Origin: Phoma sp. XZ068
Taxonomy: Eukaryota; Ascomycota; Dothideomycetes; Pleosporales; Didymellaceae
Direction of reading: 5' to 3'
Length of the DNA: 64,000 bases
Assembly (NCBI GenBank): GCA_004835665.1
Contig: RBKR01000003.1
Location: 1,054,001 to 1,118,000 of the forward strand
A program made the translations under genes and the position numbers. Numbering within the stretch: position 1 is the stretch's first letter; each line of letters starts with the position of its first letter. Shown piece after piece: positions 22,710 to 32,918 of this stretch. The notes under the pieces were generated by a model, which did no database searches, was not told where the DNA came from, and saw only the letters and a list, made by a program, of their open reading frames with translations.

Positions 22710-23290
22710 TCAGTCCTGTGCATGAAAGAAGTGTGGCGATGTCGTAACCCACTGCAAAGAGACCCGTCACTAGACCTCAGCAACCCCACGCGCATCAGCC
22801 CTACTTGCTCTTCACAAAGAAAATTGTAGGGTACACCATACAAGACACAGTACCGTTTCCAATGGCCCCAATTCTTGATGTATTGCGGTGGTGGATCGTC
22901 TGTTCGTCGCATCCGCCGCGTAAACCACTGGATTCCCTTACTATTATTGGGTAATTGTTCGGTGACTACGTTTGGAGGATTATGCAAAGTCCACCTGCCA
23001 GTGGTCAAGAATATGTGAGAAAACCATGCAGGTCGCCAATGAAGGGTCGAGTTGTCATTAAAGCCGGTGAGGACCAAGAGATCTTGTTGGAGACGCTTGA
23101 CTGCCGGGATCGAGTCAACTTCCGACTGGGTGGACCATTTTGGAAGATTATGGACACTTTCCGTCGACTTTGAGGGCTCCCAGTCCAAGCTGATCGGCGT
23201 CGCAAACTGGACTTCTGGAGTAACGCTGCATGGAGTTGCGGGCCTTGGTATCGCAGGCGAAGTATGGGCCGGAGGAGTATCATTGTTCAT
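22710..23290 (-). CDS. hypothetical protein, splice form uncertain
   Basis: I do not recognise it. The main exon 22805-23290 starts at ATG 23290 and is open for 162 codons. It has a Pro/Thr-rich N-terminus (MNNDTPPAHTSPAIPRPATP) and a Trp/Arg-rich part (WFTRRMRRTDDPPPQYIKNW). A GTAGGG...TTTGCAG intron and exon 22710-22751 would close a 175-residue protein. An alternative donor at the GGTGTA upstream would read a hydrophobic end (GYDIATLLSCTGLTLL) instead. No signal peptide is seen at the N-terminus. Confidence 0.4.
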
Positions 23291-24293
23291 TACAGTGGTT
23301 GTGCAAAGAAGCTTGCTACTGAAATATCTGATTAGTGGCAATGGTGTGGGTAAGCTGGTGACTTGCTGGTGAGGCTGATGTCGTCGGTCCAGCGTTCGCT
23401 AGTAATGGTGAAGGTGAAACAGTATGTCAGTTCTCCTCATCGAGGAAGATGATCGGGTACGACAAACAAGCCGGGTGCTTGCAGTTTGCTTGCAGTAGAT
23501 ACAAAGACATTGCCAGCATAATTCTGTGTTTTCAGCACGATGAATATGTGCAAACAAAGTTCAATGCTACAACTATGTAGGCAGTAGGTCACTCACACGG
23601 AGTCTCAGTGATGAGCGTGGATGGTATAGGACAGGAGTGCGGTGAGATCCTGGATTCTCTAGTCAAATCTATGCTTACCATGGAACGCAAGTTCAAAATG
23701 TGGACTCCACGCCAGGTAGATGCTCTTGGTTGTCGCTAATATCTGCCTTATGAAGGGACCGCTTGTGGATTGCTTAATTGCGAACTTGAATGGAATGAGA
23801 TATTAATTCTAGACATACGCAGCTGACCGTGGTTCCAGTGCTCCTTTCGACAGCAAACTAACCCTTTGTCATAGAAAACCATGCGCTAAGATTTGAGCTC
23901 CCAAGTCGAGGAGTTTGTTGGTGGCTGTAGTGCCTAGACACGGTGTCCTCATCTCAACATTTGTACGCTGCATTTCGCTCGAACAAATGTTCAGTAATCG
24001 CAGTATAGCTGTGTGGAGGTAAGGCTTGCGAGGCTCGGGGCGAACGTCGAATCAAGGGACGACGCGAGTGTCAATGTGGAGGTGTGCCGTCGCAACGCGA
24101 GCGAAACTCGCTCGTCGGCGCACGGGCTGCGACTGTTCGAGCCAGACTTTCCGTCACTAAGTCAAGATAGCAACGGCGCACTTCAAATCTCGAATCCTTT
24201 AAGAATCCATCTTCTATAATTTCTGCCGACTTAATTATTGTGCAACCAAAGCATTCCTCTGCGCGGCCAATCAAAAGAAGAAGAATTGACAAC
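23291..24293. other. intergenic region upstream of the MAPEG gene
   Basis: This 1-kb divergent gap has only short ORFs without family features and several AT-rich patches. It should contain the promoters of both flanking genes. Nothing else is supported. Confidence 0.5.
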
Positions 24294-24857
24294 ATGGCGG
24301 CCAACTACTCCTTCTATAGCATACCAGTCTTCTGGTTTCTAGCACTGGTACCGCATGCATACGCCGTACGCTTCGAGGTATTGCAGAATCTTGACGTATC
24401 CTTTAGCTAATGAGCTACAGATTGGTGTAGTGAAGAAGGCCAACAAGGGCTTCTGGAATAATGCAAACCCTCGTAATACAGGCTATCTCGAGAAGAATAT
24501 GCCGAAAGAGGCTCTTGCAAGATACGAGCGAGCAGAAGCGGCTCACGCAAACGGAATGGAGAATGCACCATACTTTGTTGGAGCTGTTTTGGCAGGCAAT
24601 TTCGCTGGCCTCGATGCATGTAAGTACCAAATGAGGGTTCTGCTCACGTATTGGAAATGCCTAACACGCCTGCACTAGCCACGATGAACGCCTTTACAGC
24701 AGCATACATTATCCTGAGAGCGCTTTACACTGTGCTATACATTAACACTACAACGCTCAAGAACTCACGTGCGCGCTCACTGGTATGGGCCGCTGGGGTC
24801 GTCACTCTGTTCACAATGTACATCAAGGCTGCAAACAAGTTACGGGCGGACTCATAG
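24294..24857 (+). CDS. MAPEG-family membrane protein
   Basis: MAPEG proteins are small integral membrane proteins of eicosanoid and glutathione metabolism (microsomal glutathione S-transferase type); the substrate of fungal members is mostly unknown. Exons 24294-24377, 24421-24619 and 24679-24857 give 153 residues, the normal size. Four hydrophobic segments are visible: SIPVFWFLALVPHAYAV at the N-terminus, FVGAVLAGNFAGLDAS and FTAAYIILRALYTVLYI in the middle, and SLVWAAGVVTLFTMYI near the end. The helix 2 region carries ERAEAAHANGMENAPYF, the family motif (R-x-x-x-A-x-x-N-x-x-E). All introns are GT-AG and keep frame. Confidence 0.92.
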
Positions 24858-25824
24858 AATGAATATATTACTTGATTAATGTGTATAGAAGCTTCTGCAG
24901 CTTCGTATGTGTCTATGTAGCCTTATAGCCGTCTCATATAACTTGTATCGGTACTGAAAATCTTTTATCAGGCGTGCAATAGACGCGAGCCACCAAGAAT
25001 AATTGAATTCTGCCTTGAGTAATTGTCGCATTCCGAGGCATTGATGGTCCGTTATCATGGGTAGTTGAGCGAAAAGCGACAGCAAATGACCATGTCGAAT
25101 TGAATAGAGCCAATATATCAGCAGTTATAGTCGAAAATCGTATTATGGGAAAGTCGGTCGAGTCCTGTGATGGTTTTACTGTCGGACAGACAGTCGGATT
25201 AAGGAAGCCGCGTTGGCTACATACTCAGCTCAGAGATAAAGCTAGCTGCGGAGGTGGTCAGTTGTGTTGAGTGAGCCATGGCTCCATTTCAGTGGCGTTG
25301 ACCACCGTCAAACTAGGCAGTAAGCACCTACTACTTCAACTAAAATTCTCGAGCGAAGCGCACACCACGACTGTGTTCATTTAGAGTGTTTCGATCCAGG
25401 TACTGTTGGGTTACTCCTATGTTGGGACACATTGCGTTTTCAGGAAGTACTGTAGATCTTGTGCAACAAGTAGCGGGTAGATCTGCGGAGGTATCGGTGT
25501 CACAAGTGAGGAAGTAAAGCTATGAAACACGACGAGAACCTTCAAACGCACGTTCAGTCAGTGGATTTGTTTGTAAGGAGCGTATGAGTGAGTTTATTCT
25601 ATGTAACGAGCGTATGGGTGAGTTCGCAGAACGCCACAAAGTCGCAAGTGGGTTACGTACAGCGAGGCTCAGCTGGGTTTTTACCGTGCCGCAGGCCAAC
25701 GAAAACAAATTGGATAAGCCAAGTTCAAGTCTCTCAAGCTTGGTTGCTCACGGACTGTGGCCGTGAACGGTCCTTAGTGCAGCTGTAACTGGCCTTCCGT
25801 TCCCATAACCCCATTCCTGGGAGC
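24858..25824. other. convergent intergenic region, MAPEG to secreted protein
   Basis: About 970 bases between convergent stop codons. Near 25584-25615 a short imperfect direct repeat (GAGCGTATG...GTGAGTT...CTATGTAACGAGCGTATGGGTGAGTT) is visible. No gene is supported. Confidence 0.45.
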
Positions 25825-26508
25825 CTAGAAGAAGGATTCATCGTAGATGCTGAACTGCTTAATACGCCACCTCTGGTTTGGAGATGAACCTGGGTTTCTG
25901 GGGTAGACCAAAACTTGGCGAGTGTTGCTGCCGTCATTCCTGAGGTCAAGGACACTGCCAGGGAACGCTGCGCTTTCGAATCTTTAAGAACCCCGTTCAG
26001 TACACGGTCGATACTTTTTTACAATTAGATATTGGGGTACGTACTCATACTCGTCATTCCCAAGAGACCTAATGATCCATGCTTGCTGCGTCCTGTCACC
26101 TGCTTTGTCGGAGTAGAAGCTCCTGGCCAGTGCTTGAGAGCGATCCAGGTTTCCGGTCGTCGAATAAGAGTTAATGGCAGTAAGAACACTGCCCGGCTTG
26201 GTGCCCGCGACGAAGGCGAAGTCGGAGGAATCGGGTCCGGAATTGATGTACAAAGGGCTAAACCTTGTAGTGATGTTACTGCACGGTATATAGATTAGTC
26301 GACATGGCTATGGATGGTTTTCGAAGGAAGCAATTGCAAATGGAACTGATATAGAGAATCACTCATACCCAACACTGACGAATTTCGATTTGTCGATTGT
26401 TAACACGCTGCCATCTAGAGACGAGACGGCTACGAAGTTCCCGTTGAAAACAGCAAGTGCGGAAGGAAGGGTCGCCAATGAGGCAGCAATAACAGTGAAT
26501 AGGTGCAT
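25825..26508 (-). CDS. small secreted protein, R-type lectin-like (tentative)
   Basis: The product is predicted to be exported; its molecular role is unknown. Exons 26369-26508, 26045-26278 and 25825-25981 keep frame (GTATGA...GTGCAG and GTACGT...TTAAAG) and give 176 residues. A signal peptide is evident at 1-19 (MHLFTVIAASLATLPSALA). The body has GNFVAVSSLDGSVL, QQAWIIRSLGNDEYEFES and LDLRNDGSNTRQVLVYP, and ends NQRWRIKQF. This spacing of an LDLR-type strand and a Q-x-W-like phrase recalls the beta-trefoil of ricin-B-type lectins, but only one such repeat is clear. No cysteine is seen in the mature part, so it is not a classic Cys-rich effector. Confidence 0.65.
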
Positions 26509-27448
26509 TTTGATGTGTTGATGTTACTGGAATTGGAGGAAGTGAGAAGAGGAGCTGTGCATGAAGTGAAAGCATGTACCCTCCAGGTCGTGGCTTTATA
26601 CCATCTCACTGTCCTCAGCTCAGTGTGAGGTCTTGTATCTTCCCCAGTCAAGCTCTTGGGAAGTCTTCTTGGGCGTTGGAGATTATTGGTGTATCGATCC
26701 ACAGACCGTCTCACGCACCGCGTGAGCATCAAGAGGGGTTCTGCCGCTACAGCCATGTGTCGGTAAGATGGTACAACCCACGGTCTTTTGGTCAAGATTT
26801 GGGACTCTTTGGACAGTCTCGTATTGGATCGTCACGTGTACAGGAACATGTTCCGGGGTGTAAGGCTTGAACGAAACATGAAGACCTGCTTTCGTCACTT
26901 GTAGCGTAACTTAGGCTAACGTCTATAAATACGGGAGTGTAAACACATGGCTGAGATGCTGCACGGAGCACCCTGTAGTGCGATGAAGTTTGCCTTGCAG
27001 TTCAGGTTGCTCATGATGAGTGGGCGCACACGATGTGGATGGATTGGTTGATTCACTTCATCCAGGATCTCAGGTGGCTAAGTGTGAGAAACATCGTGAC
27101 AACACTGTACAACGACTGGATCTCGGTTGACGTTTTGAGATGCACTCGAAGACGCCGCTGGTAGTTAGTGAGACGTCAAAGAGGGGATTCTCGCTGTGAC
27201 AGTAGTGGCGGGTGTACTCGCCAAATCTTGCCGAATGCAAGCCGCCCCATGCACCAGCCACTCACCTCGACAAGCGAGACACCGTGGTAAATGCCATGCC
27301 TTGGCAATTCTCGACTTGGATGGCGACATGAAGTCGCATTGTGATTGGCTGTTGAGATCGAAAAGCTAGGGGTTCATGAGCGCCTTGTACTGCTCAAAAT
27401 ATCAACCATGTTCGTTGAGCATCTCTTGTCTCGTCTCAGACATCGACA
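26509..27448. other. divergent intergenic region
   Basis: A 940-base gap between the divergent secreted-protein and chromate-transporter genes. Short ORFs only; upstream of 26508 lies the likely promoter of the secreted protein. Nothing else is recognised. Confidence 0.5.
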
Positions 27449-29208
27449 ATGCCACTTTCCTCAATTATCAGCTCACTGCGCGCAAGGGCGCGCACTCAGC
27501 GTAGCGCCTCGCTTCAAGCCAACACGGGCAAGCTGGGATGGCGTCTAACAGAGGTCTTTCTAAGGACGTGGGATCTTGGCTTCACTGCATTCGGTGGACC
27601 ACCTGTACATTTCCAGATTCTTCATCGACGTTTTGTTGAAGGCCTGGGCTTCGGTGGAGGCAGCAAATGGATCGATGAACAAACGGTCAGAATTAATACG
27701 GATTATCGAGTCTGACGCTTATTCTGACAACTGTTCAGTACCAAGAGATCTTTGCAATTTGCCAGGCGCTACCAGGACCAGCCTCCACAAAGATGGTCTT
27801 CACGATTGCAATGATACATGCAGGCCTCGTCTCAGCCGTGTTTGCCTTCCTACTGTGGAGCCTGCCGGGTGCCATTGGAATGTATGGCTTGTCTCTTGGT
27901 GTGCAAAGGATGCCGGATCAACTACCGCCAATTGTATACGCCTTTTTGAGTGGCATGAATGCAAGTACGGTCGGCATCATTGCTCTGGCTGCTGTGCAGG
28001 TATGTGTTACGTTCTAGCTGAGCTGCTTTGGCATAAAACTTATGGTACCTCAGCTTGCGGAGAAAGCCATTCAAGACCGTTTGACAAGGATACTGGTCAT
28101 CCTGGGCGCATGTGCTGGCATCTGTTACAATGCGCTATGGTATTTCCCTGTTTTGATCGCAGTAGGTGGCATAGTGACAGTTTTTTGGGATATTTGGCTT
28201 GCGCAGAAGGTAGGCAAGGCCAAAACTAGGTGGGAGAGCAGCAGAAGGCGAGCTCGTAATGAAGCAGGGGATGCGGAAGCGACGAACGCCACACAAGACA
28301 TTCAGCCTGCGCGACAACTACAAGTCCGACGACCAGAGGCTGTAAAGAGAAGAGCACAGGCTGGCAGTTCCACAGACCGTATTCTCCCCGACGAAGGACC
28401 ATCAGAGTCAGGTCAAGCCGATAGCCAGAGAAGTACCGAGTCTGACACGAGAACCTCACCTGCGTCAGTAGCTGATATCAAGACTCACAATATTTCCATC
28501 AAGCTTGGCGTCGCTCTCATATTAGGCTTCCTTGGTAAGTGAACTCTTGATGTTTCAACAGTGTGCTTACCTCCCCTAGCGTCTTTCGTTGTGGTCATGG
28601 TCATTCGTGGTACTGTCGACAACAGGACACTGATTTTCGATCTCTTTTCCAACATGTATCTCGCTGGGACGATCATCTTCGGAGGCGGACCCGTCGTGAT
28701 CCCTCTCCTGCGCTCGTACGTCGTAGATCCGGGCTGGGTCTCACCGCGAGACTTTCTTCTCGGTCTTGCCATCATTCAGGCATTTCCAGGACCCAACTTC
28801 AATTTCTCAGTTTATCTTGGAGCTTTGGCTCTGGCATCAACCGATATCCCGACCGTCTTTGGGGGCATGCTTTCGTTTCTCGGGATCTTTTTCCCCGGCC
28901 TAATCTTGACAATTGGCGTACAGTCGATCTGGCAGGTCATGAGGACCAAGGCGTGGGTCCTAAGCTTATTGAGAGGGATCAACGCGACAGCAGTAGGATT
29001 GGTGTTCACTGCCGTCTATCGGTTATGGGAGATCGGCTATCTTACGCCGGAGAGAAGTGATGGTATAAGCCTTGCCCGAGAGCCTTGGTGGGTTGTTGTT
29101 GCGACTTTGACTTATGCAGAGACCGCTTGGTTCGGTGTACCTCCTGCTGTAGCCATTATATTCGGAGCTGTCCTGGGATTAGGATGGTACGGCGCGGTGG
29201 GGCAGTAA
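27449..29208 (+). CDS. chromate transporter, two-domain CHR family
   Basis: CHR proteins are membrane carriers that expel chromate and may move sulfate. Exons 27449-27685, 27739-27999, 28054-28534 and 28580-29208 give 535 residues in frame. Each half carries the family motifs: FTAFGGPPVHFQ (about 45-56) and ICQALPGPASTK in the N-terminal half; TIIFGGGPVVIPLL and IIQAFPGPNFNFSVYLG in the C-terminal half. Several hydrophobic segments follow each motif. A charged, Arg/Glu/Ser-rich linker of some 100 residues, probably cytosolic, connects the halves. The long (bidomain) form is the usual one in filamentous fungi. The start at 27449 has a good context (GACAATGCC). Confidence 0.93.
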
Positions 29209-29686
29209 CACTTGATCGAACTGGACTGTCACCTGGGAAAGTTGATGGCAAAAATCGTCACATTGACTGCGCCTTGTGATATATGAAGTAAGCGATTCTT
29301 CCAATCTGGACTTGGGTGCGGTATGCTGTCAAAGCTGCGCGTCAAATAATACAAACTGCATTGAACCTGGCCTCCAAAGCTGCACCACAAGGCTGGGTAT
29401 CTTGATTTCTGAAAGCTTCAGCTTGTTCGCCAACTCTATGCGACAAGGTTTCCGTTTTGACGATGATTAGATGCTGAGGTATGATACGCCGTCCCTCAAT
29501 TCGGGCCTACCCACTAGCTACATACCGCCCCACAGAAACTATCGACTACACCCGCCGTTTGCGACGCAAGTGTAACTATATGTAGTAGGCGCCGACAGTC
29601 GTGGCGCCCTCTCACAAAGACATATTCTCTCCCCTCAACCTCCCAAATCCACCTGTCATAACGAACCTCGTGATACACGCCCTGTC
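29209..29686. other. intergenic region between transporter and methyltransferase
   Basis: A 478-base gap between two genes on the same strand. It must hold the transporter terminator and the methyltransferase promoter. No ORF is convincing. Confidence 0.5.
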
Positions 29687-30562
29687 ATGGCACAATCCAC
29701 ACCACACGCCACAACATCTGCCGACGAGCCATACTGGCTTGGCCGCGCTTCAGAAGAGCAAAAACGCCTCCTAGAGCAGCACAAAATATGGACACGAAGC
29801 ATCGGCTACCTCCTCCACCCCTCGGTCTCCACAAAACTCCCTGCCAACGCCCGGATCGCAGACATAGGAACCGGAACCGGCATCTGGCCCATCGACGTAT
29901 CCAAATCCTCCCCCCAAACCTTCACATTCCAAGGCTTCGACATTTCCTCTGAGCAATTCCTCCCCACAGACTCCCTGCCCTCAAACGTCACCCTCGGCTT
30001 TGGCGATTTCTTCAAACCCATTCCCCAGGAGTTACAGGGCACATTCGACCTCGTCAACGTCCGGCTCATTATCATCAGTCTCGGGCCCGTTGAAGTCTGG
30101 GCTAAAGTCCTGTCGAATATACTGACGCTGCTGAAACCTGGGGGGGCGATAAGTTGGACCGAGGGCAATTTCCTGGTCGCACGAGGCTTTCGTGGGGAGC
30201 AGTCCGGGGCGACGGCGGGTCATCATCTTACCACTGGACAACTACAGTTGAATAACACGCTTATTAAGCGCTTTGGATATAGTTTCCCTTCTTTTTTGAA
30301 GCTCTTTGAAGACGCGGGACTGCAAGCGGTCGAGGAGGATGTGCTCAGTACGGATCGGCTTCCGGAGCAGAGGGGCGAGTTTACGGATTTGGGGATCGGG
30401 GCAGTATTTGGAGGGTTGAAGAATTTGGCAAAGGTGAAGGCAGAGGGGTACTGGGATGAGGCAGAAGTAGATAGGAGAAGGGGATTGGCAGTGGAGGATA
30501 GGAAGAGTGGGGCGTATTTGAGGTGGGATATACATGTAGGTGTTGGATTTAAGCCTTCATGA
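29687..30562 (+). CDS. SAM-dependent methyltransferase, class I
   Basis: An intronless gene of 291 codons. The fold marks are the SAM-binding loop ADIGTGTGIWPID (about 58-70), the acidic strand-2 end FQGFDISSEQF, the FGDFFKPIP motif, and the post-motif LLKPGGAISWTEGN. A C-terminal helical part with the end AYLRWDIHVGVGFKPS is typical of UMTA/LaeA-like fungal methyltransferases, many of which act on small molecules. The acceptor cannot be told from sequence. No targeting signal is visible. The neighbouring LPMO gene is convergent, so there is no sign of a cluster. Confidence 0.88.
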   Translation: MAQSTPHATTSADEPYWLGRASEEQKRLLEQHKIWTRSIGYLLHPSVSTKLPANARIADIGTGTGIWPIDVSKSSPQTFTFQGFDISSEQFLPTDSLPSNVTLGFGDFFKPIPQELQGTFDLVNVRLIIISLGPVEVWAKVLSNILTLLKPGGAISWTEGNFLVARGFRGEQSGATAGHHLTTGQLQLNNTLIKRFGYSFPSFLKLFEDAGLQAVEEDVLSTDRLPEQRGEFTDLGIGAVFGGLKNLAKVKAEGYWDEAEVDRRRGLAVEDRKSGAYLRWDIHVGVGFKPS

Positions 30563-30680
30563 GAACGAACCATCGAACGAAAGGAATTCAATGTGGCATC
30601 AAATCATGAGGACATTATTGCAGTATGAATTTCGCATCGTATGAAGCCGAACCACGCCTGCTTACACTATCATCTCCATC

Positions 30681-31480
30681 TCAACCAGTCCAAACAGCAG
30701 GTCCTGGGGGAGTGTAGCTTGTCTGACCCTGCGCAACGTTAGCATTCTCCTTCTGACATATGCACGGATGAACTTACACTGTAAATATTGACCTGCAACC
30801 CCTTCTCACCCGCAACATACGCGCCAGGGAATGAAACAAGGGGCCCTGGCGTCCCACTTCCACCACCCGTGACCTTGATCTGCGCACAAGACAAGTAGAT
30901 CTGCGCGCCGTTGACGCTGCTAGCAGAGTGCAGTGCAATGTGCTCGATGCGCAAGAGATACTCACCCGATGGTGTGTTCTTTGGAATCGTGACAGAAGCA
31001 GTGGCCGCGTTCAAGCTGCCCCAGCTCAACGCACCGTTGGAGATGGAAGCCTTCTCGGAGTAGATCTTGAACCACACGTTCCCGCTGCCGTCCCAGGTTG
31101 CTGCCGTTTTGCCAGAAGGGACTTTGGCCATGTAAAACTGGAGCGGGCCGGGATGGAAAATAGGGGGTGATGATTTGAAGCCTACGCTGCTTCCGGCGGC
31201 AACGCTTTGAGTTGCGGAAGCGCCAGTGCCTGGTGAGAGTTCGTAGCAGCGCAACGCCGAGGAACTCACATCGGTGACAGGGCCATTGGAGTAGTGGTTT
31301 GCGGTTGTGCGGACTGAGGACCAATCTGCTGTGCCGGCTAGGGCAGGGAAGGTGTCTGAAGGTATCAGTGAGAACTAGATAAGATTAAGGGAGGACGTAT
31401 GTACAGTGGCGGGCTTGTAAGGCTGCTGCGCTCACTGCATCAGCTGCGAGGGCAAGTGTGAAGGCTGTGAAAAGTCTCAT
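30681..31480 (-). CDS. AA9 lytic polysaccharide monooxygenase
   Basis: A secreted copper enzyme that oxidatively cleaves cellulose or related glucans. Exons 31405-31480, 30779-31355 and 30681-30729 give 233 residues in frame. The signal region is MRLFTAFTLALAADAVSAAA, and H25 opens HYTFPALAG. H25 and H93 (FHPGPLQFY) form the copper brace; H168, Q177 and Y179 (GAQIYLSC) complete the family active site, and C62/C182 fit the conserved disulfide. No carbohydrate-binding module follows; the protein ends PPGPAVWTG. If H25 is the mature N-terminus, cleavage must occur after QAR, an unusual signal-peptidase context. Confidence 0.93.
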
Positions 31481-32200
31481 GATAGATGATTTCCGTGAAG
31501 GCTTGTAGGACGCAGTTTGATGCACAGCGACAGACAGAAGGAAGTGACATTGTGCTTATATCTACATGCTGTATGTTACGCCTGTGGAGATGAGCCTGAA
31601 TGTGCTACAATCGCCATGCCTTTCTAAATTGTCCATTTACCCTGTGGTGTTTCGGGTTCGCCGAAAACGGTAGTCTGATATTGACCGCAATATAAACAAA
31701 TCGCAAGCCGGTAAACGCAGAGCCATGCGACTCGGCAATGGCGGAATGCCGGCTTCTTGATGCGTCAAGGCTGCAGATGACAGTCAGCTGGCTATGCATT
31801 CCAACTTTCAAGCCGTGTCTTCGACATCCTTTAGCAAATCTAACTGGGCTGCCACAGAGCCGATTAGATCAAGCATTGAGTGGGTCATTGAATGGTTGAC
31901 GGCAGGGGGTTTTCAGGCTTTGTCGACGTGCTTTCGGTTGTGTCTGTGTCGTATGGTTGTTGGCGTGAAACTTCCTTAGACTCTGCTGCGAACGAAATTG
32001 CAAGGTCGACTGCTTCGACTAGTACATCGTCAACAGAGAAGTCTGCAATTCGTTGCCCTGTGCTCTCTTGACCGCGATGTCTGTCTTGTCGCAAACCAGA
32101 TGTACCAATGGAAAACAGCAGACAGTTTTCGCGGAAGCGAACCAGGGGACTGCGATTGTGTGTTCCGGCGGAGTGTGTGCACGGTGTCCGTTGTCCAGCC
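31481..32200. other. intergenic region between LPMO and NNF1
   Basis: A 720-base gap upstream of the LPMO start and downstream of the NNF1 stop. Only short ORFs are present; the LPMO promoter is expected next to 31480. Confidence 0.5.
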
Positions 32201-32918
32201 TCACGTCCTCATGCCCATCTCGACGTCCCTAATCTCGGTGCTCAAGTCCTGGACATCATCTTGCGCCATCATCTGCGCACTGATTTCAAGGTCGTTCACG
32301 ACGCTTTCCAAGCCTCTGACAAGAGCCTCTATCTCTACGCGCTGAGCGGTCACAGTCGCTAGCAGCTCCGTATTCGCTGTCTGCGTCTCGGCAAGATTGG
32401 TGTTCATATCTGTCGCTTGCTTTTCGAGGAAGGGCATTAGGTGCGCTAGGTGAATCTCAGACGGTGTGAGTGTGTGCGGCCTGAGTCCTCTCGTCAGCGT
32501 TGTGCGCGCATGTCGCAGCTCGAAATACTCACGGTACAGGAACAGTCACGGGGCCTCCGTTTGCGCTCACTTCAGCGCGCTTCTTCCTCAGCTTCGCATC
32601 TTCAATGCACTGCTCCAGCTCGTTGACTAGCTTGACAACATTCCTCTTCTTCAGGATCTCCTCGAAGTTGACCTTCCATGTACGGTCGAGTTGGTCAACA
32701 ATTTGACTGCGCAGTCCTTCGAGGGTCTCGGGTGCATATTGCGCAGCGGTAGGGAAACAGGACGCGAAGTTCTTGGACGAGCACTTGTCGAGCGTGGCTT
32801 TCGAAGCCTGGTTGAAGACGTTGATCAGACCTTGAGCGCGGGGACCAGGCGTCTCAGCGACAGGTGGTGCAGGCGCAGGGGAGGGCGAACGAGAAGGTGG
32901 GTTCGTAGCGGTCGGCAT
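32201..32918 (-). CDS. NNF1: kinetochore protein NNF1 (MIND/Mis12 complex)
   Basis: This subunit of the four-protein MIND complex links the centromere to the microtubule-binding Ndc80 complex. Exons 32533-32918 and 32201-32480 join (CC|GTGAGT...CTCAG|G) to give 221 residues. A Pro/Ser-rich N-terminus (about 1-28) is followed by the family core: NVFNQASKATLDKCSSKNFA, LDRTWKVNFEEILKKRNVV, LNELEQ-type helix with LRKKRAE, then PHTLTPSEIHLAHLMPFLEK. The C-terminal half is a clear coiled coil (heptads through MNTNLAETQTANTELLATV to the end). Length is family-typical. Confidence 0.87.

Noticed and set aside
29687..31480. Methyltransferase plus AA9 LPMO plus transporter as a metabolic cluster
   Set aside because: No backbone synthase, oxidoreductase set or cluster regulator is present, and the LPMO acts on polysaccharides.
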